DNA of 63,337 bases from Polynucleobacter meluiroseus (GTDB taxonomy: Bacteria > Pseudomonadota > Gammaproteobacteria > Burkholderiales > Burkholderiaceae). Position 1 is the stretch's first letter, and each line of letters opens with the position of its first letter. The notes under the pieces were generated by a model, which was given only the letters and a program-made list of their open reading frames with translations, was not told where the DNA came from and ran no database searches. Both the position numbers and the translations under genes were made by a program. The stretch lies in NCBI GenBank assembly GCA_945947155.1, contig CAMEXM010000002.1, positions 1 through 63,337 on the forward strand. The letters run 5' to 3'. This document shows, in pieces, positions 48,993 through 57,054 of this stretch.

Positions 48993-50636
48993 ATAAGTAG
49001 AACAGCCATCGATCCACAGCAGTCCCAATCCCCAGGCCAAGAAGTACTTCGTCGCCGCAGCTTTGCCATCATCTCCCACCCAGATGCTGGCAAAACTACG
49101 CTGACCGAAAAGCTATTGTTGTACGCTGGAGCAATCCAAATTGCAGGTAGCGTCAAGGCCCGCAAGGCGAGTCGCCACGCGACATCGGATTGGATGGAAA
49201 TAGAAAAACAGCGCGGTATCTCCGTTGCCAGCTCGGTGATGCAAATGGAGTACCGCGATTGCATCATCAATTTATTAGATACACCAGGCCACCAAGACTT
49301 TTCTGAGGACACCTACCGCGTACTCACTGCAGTGGACTCAGCACTCATGGTGATTGATGCTGCCAACGGCGTTGAATCACAGACCTTGCGCCTCCTAGAG
49401 GTATGCCGTGCCCGCAATACGCCACTGATTACCTTCATTAACAAGATGGACCGCGAAGTCAAGCGGCCCCTTGAGCTGATGGATGAAATAGAAAACGCCC
49501 TTGGGATGGAAGTGGTGCCATTTACCTGGCCCGTTGGTATGGGCAAATCCTTTGCTGGCGTGATTGACATTGCTAAGTCAAAGATGCGTCTCTTTAAAGC
49601 AGGGGAGGATCGCGTCTCCGATAGCTCTGACACCCTGATTGACATACATGATCCAATCCTACAAGAAAGGCTCGGCTCTGATCTAAAAGAAGCACTAACC
49701 GAGGTTGATTTGATTCGAAACGCTATGCCTGAATTTAATCTCGAGGCATTTTTAGCGGGCAAGCAATCTCCTGTGTTCTTTGGCTCCGCCATTAATAATT
49801 TTGGCGTACGCGAAATTCTCAATACCTTGGTAGAGCTTGCACCGCCACCCGGCTCTCGTAAGGCTATACAGCGTGAAGTATCGCCGGCTGAAAGTAAATT
49901 TTCTGCGGTGGTTTTTAAGATACAAGCCAATATGGATCCTGCGCACCGCGATCGCGTTGCATTCCTGCGGATTTGTTCTGGACACTTTCAGCGAGGCATG
50001 CGTCTTAAGATTTGCCGCAATGGCAAAGAAGTGCGAACCAATAATGCGTTGTCTTTTTTATCGCAGCGGCGCGACATTCTGGATGAGGCATTCCCCGGTG
50101 ACATCATTGGCCTGCCCAATCATGGCTTACTTCGCTTAGGCGATACACTAACAGAAGGCGAGCAACTTCAATTTACGGGACTGCCTTTTTTTGCGCCTGA
50201 AATTTTCAAATTAGTTGAGTCGGCTGATCCGCTGCGCTCCAAGCAATTGCGCACTGGGCTGATGCAACTCGGCGAAGAAGGGGCGATCCAGGTCTTTAGG
50301 CCGATGGCGGGCGGCATCATGCTACTGGGCGCATTTGGTCAACTTCAGTTTGAAGTGGTTGCACACCGCCTTAAAAGTGAATATGGTGCCGAGGTGCGCC
50401 TATTACCAGCCCGTTATAGCTTAGCCCGCTGGGTCAGCTCGACCGATCCCGCTGTCCTTAAAAAGTTTACGCAAGAAAACATTCACCGCATGGCTGAAGA
50501 CGTCGTCGGTGCCGCAGTATTTTTAGCAACGCATAAATCGGAACTGGATGTAGCACAGCAGCGCTGGGAAAGCATTGAGTTTCATGCCTTGCGTGAGCAT
50601 GCTGGCCTGATCTATCAATCAGAGCTAGCCGGCTAG
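48993..50636 (+). CDS. prfC: Peptide chain release factor 3, without a standard start codon
   Basis: GTPase that recycles RF1/RF2 after termination. About 547 residues if read from 48993. G1 HPDAGKTT, switch region EKQRGISV, G3 DTPGHQDF and G4 NKMD are intact, followed by the barrel domain and the C-terminal RF3 domain; no frameshift is seen. The G1 motif and the preceding EVLRRRSFAIIS are coded from 49041, so translation must begin before that. In this frame, between the stop TAG at 48987 and 49101 there is no ATG, GTG, TTG or CTG. Candidates are ATA 48993 (then SRTAIDPQQSQ) and ATC 49008. An ATG at 48984 is followed at once by TAG. TTG 49116 would delete the GTPase P-loop. No Shine-Dalgarno is visible. 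Confidence 0.85.
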   Translation: MSRTAIDPQQSQSPGQEVLRRRSFAIISHPDAGKTTLTEKLLLYAGAIQIAGSVKARKASRHATSDWMEIEKQRGISVASSVMQMEYRDCIINLLDTPGHQDFSEDTYRVLTAVDSALMVIDAANGVESQTLRLLEVCRARNTPLITFINKMDREVKRPLELMDEIENALGMEVVPFTWPVGMGKSFAGVIDIAKSKMRLFKAGEDRVSDSSDTLIDIHDPILQERLGSDLKEALTEVDLIRNAMPEFNLEAFLAGKQSPVFFGSAINNFGVREILNTLVELAPPPGSRKAIQREVSPAESKFSAVVFKIQANMDPAHRDRVAFLRICSGHFQRGMRLKICRNGKEVRTNNALSFLSQRRDILDEAFPGDIIGLPNHGLLRLGDTLTEGEQLQFTGLPFFAPEIFKLVESADPLRSKQLRTGLMQLGEEGAIQVFRPMAGGIMLLGAFGQLQFEVVAHRLKSEYGAEVRLLPARYSLARWVSSTDPAVLKKFTQENIHRMAEDVVGAAVFLATHKSELDVAQQRWESIEFHALREHAGLIYQSELAG

Positions 50637-50897
50637 CTACGGCCTGCAGTCAAAGACGGTTACCACGCCGCCATCCGTCTCTCGGTACACAGCTTTTTTT
50701 CCGAACTGCATACAATAGGCTTGTGCCTTACTTTGTAAATCTGCACGCGACTCATTGGTCGAATTTAAAAACGTAACCTTGTTTGCATCCGATGCATCGG
50801 TATAGATGGTTGCGCATGCTGATAATTGAAAGCCTATCAGCAGCGCTAAGCCGAGCCTAAGGGGTCGCCGCACTAAGCTATTGCCAATTAGCGTCAT
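50637..50897 (-). CDS. Small lipoprotein of unknown function
   Basis: 86 residues from the ATG at 50897. The N-terminus RRPLRLGLALLIGFQLSAC is a signal peptide with lipobox LSAC followed by Ala, so it is probably anchored to a membrane from the periplasmic side. The mature part has two further cysteines (QAYCMQFG and VFDCRP) that may pair. Upstream in-frame starts up to 50984 overlap the next gene (50923-51102) and are rejected. Function unknown. Confidence 0.75.
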   Translation of the reverse strand: MTLIGNSLVRRPLRLGLALLIGFQLSACATIYTDASDANKVTFLNSTNESRADLQSKAQAYCMQFGKKAVYRETDGGVVTVFDCRP

Positions 50898-50922
50898 TGG
50901 TATGTGATGCGACAGTCGAGCT

Positions 50923-51102
50923 TTATGCAAGCGCTTCTTTTTCAGCTGAAATTTCTTTGCGGCGCTCTTTACATGCAGTGGCAATATCTTGCAGTGCTTT
51001 GCGCGCTCGAGCAGCAGAAGCTTTAACTCCCTTTACTTTGAACTTTTCATTTTCAGCCAGATAGGTTTCATACGCAGCGATAATGGTTTCGTGTGATGTC
51101 AT
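50923..51102 (-). CDS. Hc1-like small nucleoid protein (59 aa)
   Basis: Begins at the ATG complementary to 51100-51102 after a good AAAGGAAGATC ribosome site and ends with TAA at 50923. The 59-residue product (MTSHETIIAAYETYLAENEKF at its start, then KGVKASAARARKALQDIA, CKERRKEISAEKEALA) is helical, charged and rich in Lys, Ala and Glu. The KGxKxxxxRARKxLxxI pattern resembles the bacterial histone H1-like Hc1 family. A longer paralogue lies at 56752-56988; about 40 residues align without gaps. It stops 25 bases before the lipoprotein gene. Confidence 0.8.
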   Translation of the reverse strand: MTSHETIIAAYETYLAENEKFKVKGVKASAARARKALQDIATACKERRKEISAEKEALA

Positions 51103-51326
51103 GATCTTCCTTTGCTTTTCGTTGTTCTAGTCTAAATTGGGGTGCTGCACTGCTAATACTTTCTTAATACTACAAATATTTATAGCAGATTTCAGAAAAT
51201 ATACTTTTTTTCAGCAAAAAATTGCTGTTATCCTGAATTGAATCACTATTTTGTGCCCTAATTGGGGGGTTAATTGGGCGAAATGACTTCCTCCCTTGCG
51301 CCATTGAATCTTTATAAGGGTTACCT
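51103..51326. other. AT-rich divergent intergenic region
   Basis: 224 bases between the Hc1-like gene (minus) and the 62-residue basic protein gene (plus). Very AT-rich, with A and T tracts (AAATATTTATAGC, ACTTTTTTTCAGCAAAAAATTGCTG). On the minus strand TGCTATAAA is an extended -10-like site. On the plus strand AAGGGTTACCT is the ribosome site before 51327. I see no structured RNA. Confidence 0.5.
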
Positions 51327-51515
51327 ATGGCCGCAGGTCAAAATCAGCGCAATCGCAAAAACGATCCCATGCTCACCAAAACAGGCAAAGCACGACTGGG
51401 GCCACTCAATGTGGCTCAACTGTCTAAATTAATGGAATCGGCAACCAAGCCAAAAATCAAAGCTAAAGTGCAGCGCGAGCTAAGCAAGCGCGCCCCAGTT
51501 GTTGTGCCGGCGTAA
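51327..51515 (+). CDS. Small basic protein of unknown function (62 aa)
   Basis: 62 residues starting at an ATG after AAGGGTTACCT. It is strongly basic (many Lys and Arg, few acidic residues), with a disordered N-terminus (GQNQRNRKNDP) and a helix LNVAQLSKLMESATKPKIKAKVQREL. A terminator follows 50 bases after the stop, supporting a real transcript. The function is not recognisable; a nucleic-acid or ribosome partner is conceivable from charge alone. Confidence 0.7.
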   Translation: MAAGQNQRNRKNDPMLTKTGKARLGPLNVAQLSKLMESATKPKIKAKVQRELSKRAPVVVPA

Positions 51516-51564
51516 TCCAGGCTGTTGAGGTGCAGTTAGCATAGTAGGCTCTTCTACTGGAAAT

Positions 51565-51597
51565 AAAAAAGCCGCCAAATACCTTGGCGGCTTTTTT
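51565..51597. terminator. Bidirectional terminator
   Basis: AAAAAAGCCGCCAA-ATACC-TTGGCGGCTTTTTT: an 8-bp GC-rich stem extended by A:T pairs, with U-tracts in both directions. It ends the 51327 gene (plus) and the aminotransferase gene (minus). Confidence 0.92.
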
Positions 51598-51615
51598 CAT
51601 GCGCATTAAAGTTGT

Positions 51616-52800
51616 CTAGCGCAGCAACTCTTGCGCTGCCAAAACGCCGCTGCCCTTTAGTGGAATACCAAACGCAGTCATGCCCATTTCGCAGCCACTC
51701 AATGCAGCCAGGAGGCTGAGTTCATTGCAATCGCCCAAGTGACCAATCCGAAACGCACGGCCCTTTAGCTTGCCAAGGCCAGTACCCAAGGATAGGTTAT
51801 AGCGCTCCTGAATTAGCTTACGCAATGCATCCGCATCAAAGCCCTCGGGCAGCATGACGCCCGTCAAAACGGGCGAATACACTTCTGGTTCTTGGCACAG
51901 AATTTCCAAGCCCCAAGCAGTCACTGCGGCTCGGCATGCTTTAGCCAGGCGTTGGTGCCGCGCAAATACGGCATCCAAGCCCTCTGACTCAATCATCGCA
52001 ATGGCTTCATGCAAGCCATAAAGCAAGTTGGTCGATGGCGTGGTTGGCCAGTACCCCGTTTTATTGGAAACCAGAATCTCATCCCAGGCCCAAAACGCTT
52101 TTGGTAGTGTTGCTGTTTTGTTGGCTTCCAGAGCCTTAGGTGATAAGGCATTAAAGCCCAAGCCAGGCGGCAACATTAAGCCTTTTTGGGATCCACTCAC
52201 CGTTACGTCGACACCCCACGCATCGTGGCAATAGTCTGCCGATGCTAAACCGGAAATGGTATCGACCATAAGTAGAGCGGGATGCTTAGCATCATCCATT
52301 GCTTTGCGCACAGCAGCAATATTTGAGGTAACGCCAGTGGAAGTTTCGTTGTGTACTACACAGACCGCTTTAATTTTATGCTCAGTATCTTTTTTTAGGC
52401 GCTCTTCAATTAGCTTTGCATCGACGCCCCTACGCCAGCCTTCAATGCCAGGCTTACCCAAGAACTCAGCATGAATACCAAGCTTGTCGGCCATGTTTTT
52501 CCACAGGGTGGCGAACTGACCGGTTTCATACATCAAAACATGGTCACCAGCCGAGAGGGTGTTTACCAAAGCGGCTTCCCATGCGCCCGTTCCCGATGAG
52601 GAATAAATAATCACGGGGTGTTTGGTTTTAAAAATACGCTTAATCTCCTCGAGCAGCTTTAGTCCAAGCTGGCCAAACTCGGGGCCGCGGTGATCGATGG
52701 TTTGATAGCTAATTGCGCGCAGCACGCGCGAAGGGACCGGGCTTGGCCCAGGAATATGTAAAAAATGGCGTCCTGAGGCGTGTGCATCTAATTTCAACAT
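51616..52800 (-). CDS. Class V aminotransferase, serine/alanine-glyoxylate type
   Basis: PLP enzyme of 394 residues, close to serine-glyoxylate aminotransferase (SgaA) and alanine-glyoxylate aminotransferase. N-terminal FLHIPGPSPVPSRVLRAI, SSSGTGAWEAALVNTL, and PLP Lys in VSGSQKGLMLPPGLGF near residue 196. Substrates cannot be settled; serine or alanine with glyoxylate, linking photorespiration-like glyoxylate with serine, is most likely. Single gene, ended by the terminator at 51565-51597. Confidence 0.9.
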   Translation of the reverse strand: MLKLDAHASGRHFLHIPGPSPVPSRVLRAISYQTIDHRGPEFGQLGLKLLEEIKRIFKTKHPVIIYSSSGTGAWEAALVNTLSAGDHVLMYETGQFATLWKNMADKLGIHAEFLGKPGIEGWRRGVDAKLIEERLKKDTEHKIKAVCVVHNETSTGVTSNIAAVRKAMDDAKHPALLMVDTISGLASADYCHDAWGVDVTVSGSQKGLMLPPGLGFNALSPKALEANKTATLPKAFWAWDEILVSNKTGYWPTTPSTNLLYGLHEAIAMIESEGLDAVFARHQRLAKACRAAVTAWGLEILCQEPEVYSPVLTGVMLPEGFDADALRKLIQERYNLSLGTGLGKLKGRAFRIGHLGDCNELSLLAALSGCEMGMTAFGIPLKGSGVLAAQELLR

Positions 52801-52892
52801 AGCGTATGTCTCACTTTTTATAAGTTTAGCTCGTGATTATCCAATAAAAATGGTAAATCTACTCTGGATTAATGCCCCCTTAGAATAAGCAC

Positions 52893-53783
52893 TTACAACG
52901 GCGGTGTTGGCTCGGGAGCCTTGATTAGCATGCGTTTGCCCACCATGACGGTTGAAACAACCAAGGCGGCAAATACCAAATTAAGTAGGGTCAAGGGTTC
53001 ATTCAATAGGGCGCTAGACGCAAGCAGGGTACAAAAGGGCTGTAGTAACTGAACTTGGCTGACACGTGCAATACCGCCAATGCGCAGGCCCTCATACCAA
53101 AAAAAGAAGCCTACAAGCATGGAAAAAATACCCAGATAGGCAAAGCTGAGCCAAATATCAAGACCTGCATTTATATAGTCTGTCTGGTAGCTCAGGGTGC
53201 TGAAAAGTAAGCTGATTGGTAGTGAAAAAACCAGCGCCCATGAGATGACGATTTTGGGTTTCATAATGGCGGATAACTTGGCGCCCTCGACATAACCGAC
53301 AGCGGCGCAAACGCAGGCTGCGATCAGCAGGCCATCGAAAAAAGAAAATTGTCCGGCGCCTTGCATCAAAGCGTAGAGCAAGACCAATCCCGTGCCAACG
53401 ACTGAGCTCAGCCAAAACCCGATCGATGGCCGCTCTTTAAAGCGCACGGCCCCCAGCACGGTAGTAACCAAAGGCAAGATACCCAAGATCACTGCGCCAT
53501 TGGACGAAGGGCCTTGCGTCATAGCAATCGTAATAAACAAAGGAAACCCAAAAACTGCCCCTAGCGCAATCCAGGCAAACCCAGGCAGGGTAGCGAGACC
53601 AGGTAGTGGCGCCCGGATCGCGATGAGATATGCCAAGGCAACCAATCCCGCCAAGGCTGCCCGACCAAATACAATGAAATACGGGTCAAGGACTTGAACT
53701 GCTATTTTGCTTACAGGCAAAGTCAAGCTAAAGATAACGATGCCGCCAAACCCGATCAACATGCCCTTGGTATCACTCTTCAC
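52893..53783 (-). CDS. EamA/DMT-superfamily transporter
   Basis: Ten-helix DMT exporter of 296 residues. I use GTG 53783, preceded by AAGGGAATCCA, rather than the in-frame start at 53822. First repeat GMLIGFGGIVIFSLTLPVSKIAV; second repeat FDGLLIAACVCAAVGYVEGA; SQVQLLQPFCTLLASSALLNEP is typical. Substrate unknown. Confidence 0.88.
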   Translation of the reverse strand: MKSDTKGMLIGFGGIVIFSLTLPVSKIAVQVLDPYFIVFGRAALAGLVALAYLIAIRAPLPGLATLPGFAWIALGAVFGFPLFITIAMTQGPSSNGAVILGILPLVTTVLGAVRFKERPSIGFWLSSVVGTGLVLLYALMQGAGQFSFFDGLLIAACVCAAVGYVEGAKLSAIMKPKIVISWALVFSLPISLLFSTLSYQTDYINAGLDIWLSFAYLGIFSMLVGFFFWYEGLRIGGIARVSQVQLLQPFCTLLASSALLNEPLTLLNLVFAALVVSTVMVGKRMLIKAPEPTPPL

Positions 53784-53859
53784 TGGATTCCCTTGTGTGT
53801 ATTCAGTACTATACCTATTCAACTTCCACTCCTAGCAATAGTAAAACCGGAGCAATTCA

Positions 53860-54159
53860 ATGGCTGTGCACGTACTTGGCTTAATCGAACTAGAGGATGC
53901 AGCGGCGTTTGAAGAATACCGCAAGCAGGTTGGTGCTACGGTTGAACAATATGGCGGGCGAATTACACAACGCGGGGTACGTGGCGACGTTTTTTGGAAT
54001 GAGCTCGAATGCAGGCCATTCTCTGCGTACGTACAACTCGAGTTTCCTACTGCAATCGATGCCCAGCGCTGGGCCACCAGTCCTGAATACCTGGCCTTGG
54101 TGCCAATTCGCAATCAGGCCATGCAATTAACCTTGTTTAGCATGCTACCTAGCGCCTGA
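53860..54159 (+). CDS. DUF1330 family protein
   Basis: 99 residues with the ferredoxin-like dimeric alpha/beta-barrel signature of DUF1330: LIELEDAAAFEEYRKQVGATVEQYGGR and the C-terminal WATSPEYLALVPIRNQA. The start follows CGGAGCAATTCA. The family has no fixed function. It is followed by the lactate-dehydrogenase-like gene on the same strand, but that has its own promoter. Confidence 0.85.
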   Translation: MAVHVLGLIELEDAAAFEEYRKQVGATVEQYGGRITQRGVRGDVFWNELECRPFSAYVQLEFPTAIDAQRWATSPEYLALVPIRNQAMQLTLFSMLPSA

Positions 54160-54194
54160 CCCCCGAGGGTAATTACGCTTTGCTCGTTACGACA

Positions 54195-54222
54195 TTCACG
54201 GCTAGACTAGAGCCCATACAAT
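54195..54222 (+). promoter_or_regulatory. Promoter of the lldD-like gene
   Basis: TTCACG (54195-54200) and TACAAT (54217-54222) with a 16-base spacer, giving a leader of about 29 bases that ends with AAGGATT, a good ribosome site, before ATG 54258. Confidence 0.5.
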
Positions 54223-54257
54223 GCTGTCATTGAGATTCGAATTAACAAGGATTATTC

Positions 54258-55403
54258 ATGCCCGTTATTACCAATATTGAAGACTTGCGCGTACTGCACA
54301 AAAAACGTACGCCGAAGATGTTTTATGACTATGCGGATTCGGGCTCGTGGACCGAATCAACCTACCGTGCCAATGAATCGGATTTTCAGAAAATAAAATT
54401 GCGCCAGCGCGTTGCTGTCAACATGGTGAACCGCACTACGAAAACGACCATGATTGGTGAAGAAGTAGCCATGCCCGTTGCCTTGGCTCCAACTGGACTA
54501 ACCGGCATGCAATGCGCCGACGGGGAAATTTTGGCAGCCAAAGCAGCAGAGAGGTTTGGCGTACCCTTCTGCTTATCAACAATGAGTATTTGCTCAATTG
54601 AAGATGTTGCCGAGCACACCACAAAACCATTTTGGTTTCAGCTGTACGTCATGAAAGACCGCGCCTTCATTGAGCGCTTAATTGAACGTGCGCGCGCCGC
54701 CAAATGTTCTGCCCTGATGCTTACCTTGGATCTGCAAATTTTAGGTCAGCGTCATAAAGATTTAAAAAATGGTTTGAGCGCCCCTCCCAAGCTAACCATC
54801 CCCAATATTATTAACATGATGACCAAGCCCCGCTGGTGTCTTGGGATGGCCGTGACGCAGCGCAGAACCTTTCGCAATATTGTGGGTCACGCTACCGGCG
54901 TAGGCAATATGTCATCCTTGTCGTCGTGGACTGCCGAGCAGTTTGATCCAGGCCTGAATTGGGGCGATGTTGAATGGATCAAAAAACGCTGGGGTGGAAA
55001 ACTGATCATCAAGGGAATACTAGATGAGGGCGACGCTCGCCTCGCAGCAGACTCCGGTGCGGACGTGTTGATCGTTTCAAACCATGGCGGCCGTCAACTG
55101 GATGGAGCAATTTCGAGCATTCAGGCTTTACCCGGCATCGTCAATGCCGTTGGTAAGGACATTGAGGTCTGGATGGATGGCGGCATTCGCTCCGGCCAAG
55201 ATGTTTTAAAAGCGTGGGCCCTGGGTGCGCGTGGCACTCTGATTGGTCGTCCATTCCTATATGGCCTGGGCGCCATGGGTGAGGCCGGCGTAACAAAATG
55301 CCTCGAGATTATTCACAAAGAACTTGATATCACAATGGCCTTTACCGGTCACCGTGATATTCAAGATGTGACGAAAGATATTTTGTATCCCGGCACGTAC
55401 TAG
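54258..55403 (+). CDS. lldD: FMN-dependent alpha-hydroxy-acid dehydrogenase (L-lactate dehydrogenase type)
   Basis: 381 residues. N-terminal NIEDLRVLHKKRTPKMFYDYADSG, MPVALAPTGLTGMQ, and the active-site segment SNHGGRQLDGA with the catalytic His and Arg; DGGIRSGQDVLKAWALGA binds FMN phosphate. Most similar to respiratory L-lactate dehydrogenases, which oxidise lactate to pyruvate and pass electrons to quinone or cytochrome c. Glycolate or mandelate enzymes share the fold, so the substrate is likely but not certain. Its stop and that of the next gene share CTAG at 55400-55403. Confidence 0.88.
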   Translation: MPVITNIEDLRVLHKKRTPKMFYDYADSGSWTESTYRANESDFQKIKLRQRVAVNMVNRTTKTTMIGEEVAMPVALAPTGLTGMQCADGEILAAKAAERFGVPFCLSTMSICSIEDVAEHTTKPFWFQLYVMKDRAFIERLIERARAAKCSALMLTLDLQILGQRHKDLKNGLSAPPKLTIPNIINMMTKPRWCLGMAVTQRRTFRNIVGHATGVGNMSSLSSWTAEQFDPGLNWGDVEWIKKRWGGKLIIKGILDEGDARLAADSGADVLIVSNHGGRQLDGAISSIQALPGIVNAVGKDIEVWMDGGIRSGQDVLKAWALGARGTLIGRPFLYGLGAMGEAGVTKCLEIIHKELDITMAFTGHRDIQDVTKDILYPGTY

Positions 55404-55789
55404 TCAGCTGCTTTAGCGTCTTCCGCAAACACTTCGCGTGCGATCCGAAAGGCATCTACAACAGCGGGTGCGCCGCAGTAGGCGCCACAGTGCAAAAAGA
55501 CTTCGCGCAGCTCTACCTTGGTTACCCCATTGTTGAGAGCGCCGCGAATATGCAACTTCAGCTCATGTGGTCGATTCATGGCAATGAGGGCCGACACCGT
55601 AACTAAACTGCGTTGCTTGAGCGTTAGTCCTTCTCGCACCCACACTGTGCCCCAGGCATTTTCAGTCACAAAATCCTGCAGCGGCATCGAAAAATCATCT
55701 GCCTTCTGCAATGCTTGGTCGACATAAGCATCGCCCAGCACTTTGCGTCGCACTACCATGCCTTTTTCAAATCGATCACTCTTTGCCAT
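55400..55789 (-). CDS. Carboxymuconolactone decarboxylase family protein
   Basis: 129 residues, PcaC/AhpD-fold. The core GLTLKQRSLVTVSALIAMNR and VTKVELREVFLHCGAYCGAPAVVDAFR is that of the gamma-carboxymuconolactone decarboxylase subgroup. The CxxxC of AhpD-type peroxidase proteins is only partly matched (HCGAYCGAP). No protocatechuate-pathway gene is nearby, so the substrate is open. Confidence 0.87.
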   Translation of the reverse strand: MAKSDRFEKGMVVRRKVLGDAYVDQALQKADDFSMPLQDFVTENAWGTVWVREGLTLKQRSLVTVSALIAMNRPHELKLHIRGALNNGVTKVELREVFLHCGAYCGAPAVVDAFRIAREVFAEDAKAAD

Positions 55790-55907
55790 GGTTTTTCCTT
55801 TTTTATTGATTTAAGTTGTTTACTCACTTGTACTGCAGGCACATATAAGAGGTTGGCCTTAGAATGAATTTACATCATGTGCCGCATGACATCAAAGAGA
55901 TCCATTT

Positions 55908-56606
55908 ATGAATCGTAGAAGATTAGTTACACTACTCATTGCAGTGCCTTTAGTAAGCACTTTGCTAGCCTGTAGTGGCGGGCCCAAAATTATGTCTACT
56001 ACTACCATGCCGGAGTCGGGTTTTTTACCCAACTATCGCCTCTTGCAGCCCGTTACGAATACTCCCGATGGAACACGCATTTGGCGCTATCGCAAGGCGG
56101 GTATTGATCCCAACACCTACACTGCGGTTATTTTGGATCCCATTTACCTGAATCAATCGCAATTCACGAGCGAGATTACCCCTCAAGTGGTTGCGCAAGC
56201 AAAACGCGCCCTAGAAATGTCGATGCGCGAGGCGGTAGAAGGTCGTCGCGGTTTACGCATCGTCACGCAACCCGGCCCTGGAGTGGCGCGCATATCAGTC
56301 GGCATTACGGGCGCTGAAGTTTCTGCTGATGGCCTAAAACCGTGGAACCTTACGCCCATTGGGCTGGCAGCCAATGCAGCGGCCTATGCGTCCGGAGTTA
56401 ACTCCAAGACGCCCGCATTAGTTATCGAGAGCAAAATTACCGACAGTCAATCTAAGGACTTTATTGGCGGCGGCGTAATTACTCTGGAGGGCGAAACCTT
56501 CAGAACCGGCTCGGGCTCCATCGCCTCTTTTGAGGAAATGGCCAAGCGCGCAGTTAAGTTGGCCATGGAAGTCTCCGCCAACCCAATGCCAACCGATATG
56601 AAATAA
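55908..56606 (+). CDS. DUF3313 family lipoprotein
   Basis: 232 residues. Signal peptide LVTLLIAVPLVSTLLAC with a lipobox, Cys near residue 22. The mature part matches DUF3313: SGFLPNYRLLQPV, AVILDPIYL, VGITGAEVSADGLKPWNLTPIG. Likely periplasmic, possibly outer-membrane anchored. Function unknown. Ribosome site AGAGATCC precedes the start. Confidence 0.85.
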   Translation: MNRRRLVTLLIAVPLVSTLLACSGGPKIMSTTTMPESGFLPNYRLLQPVTNTPDGTRIWRYRKAGIDPNTYTAVILDPIYLNQSQFTSEITPQVVAQAKRALEMSMREAVEGRRGLRIVTQPGPGVARISVGITGAEVSADGLKPWNLTPIGLAANAAAYASGVNSKTPALVIESKITDSQSKDFIGGGVITLEGETFRTGSGSIASFEEMAKRAVKLAMEVSANPMPTDMK

Positions 56607-56620
56607 ACAGCACAGCAAAG

Positions 56621-56644
56621 AAAAGGCCATCCCGAGGGATGGCC
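56621..56644 (-). terminator. Terminator for the 78-residue Hc1-like gene
   Basis: GGCCATCCC-GA-GGGATGGCC (56625-56644), a 9-bp perfect stem. Read on the minus strand it is followed by TTTTC, so it fits the end of the minus-strand gene at 56752-56988. The plus direction lacks a U-tract. Confidence 0.65.
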
Positions 56645-56751
56645 AAAGAATGCTTATGGAGGGTAAAAAATAAATAAATCGACTACGTTTCCATATTAAT
56701 ACACCAAAACCAGTCGCTTTCTTGAAACGGCACCAATTAGGTGCGTGTTAA

Positions 56752-56988
56752 TTACTTACGAACGTGAGCGTGACGAGCGGCATCTTGTGACATGCCTTCC
56801 CCTTTTTTGCCCTCAAGCACTTCTTTTTCTGCCGTAATTTCTTTACGACGTTCTTTGCATGACCCAGCAATTTCCTGAAGTGCTTTACGTGCGCGTGCAG
56901 CAGATGCTTTCACGCCCTTTTCCTGAAACTTGGCATTCTCTTCTTTGTAAGCCTCAAATGCAGCAATGAATTTTTCGTGGTGAGTCAT
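56752..56988 (-). CDS. Hc1-like small nucleoid protein (78 aa)
   Basis: 78 residues from the ATG at 56988, preceded by AAAAGGACTGAT. The sequence MTHHEKFIAAFEAYKEENAKF, KGVKASAARARKALQEIA and CKERRKEITAEKEVLEG aligns with the 59-residue protein at 50923-51102, then adds a tail ending HAHVRK. The KGxKxxxxRARKxLxxI segment resembles bacterial histone H1-like Hc1 proteins. Highly charged and probably helical. A start at 57018 would add an unlike N-terminus and is not used. Nucleoid binding is inference from the motif. Confidence 0.82.
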   Translation of the reverse strand: MTHHEKFIAAFEAYKEENAKFQEKGVKASAARARKALQEIAGSCKERRKEITAEKEVLEGKKGEGMSQDAARHAHVRK

Positions 56989-57054
56989 ATCAGTCCTTTT
57001 GTTAATGAATAGATACACTACACCAATTAGTCATGGCAAAGTATGAATACGGTG

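Noticed and set aside
49313..49930. 205-codon minus-strand frame inside prfC
   Set aside because: Ser/Arg-rich translation typical of an antisense frame; prfC in the other strand is complete.
48993..50636. prfC as a frameshifted pseudogene
   Set aside because: All GTPase motifs and the C-terminal domain are in one uninterrupted frame; only the initiation codon is abnormal.
49116..50636. TTG 49116 as the true prfC start
   Set aside because: It would remove the P-loop (HPDAGKTT), which is clearly coded upstream in the same frame.
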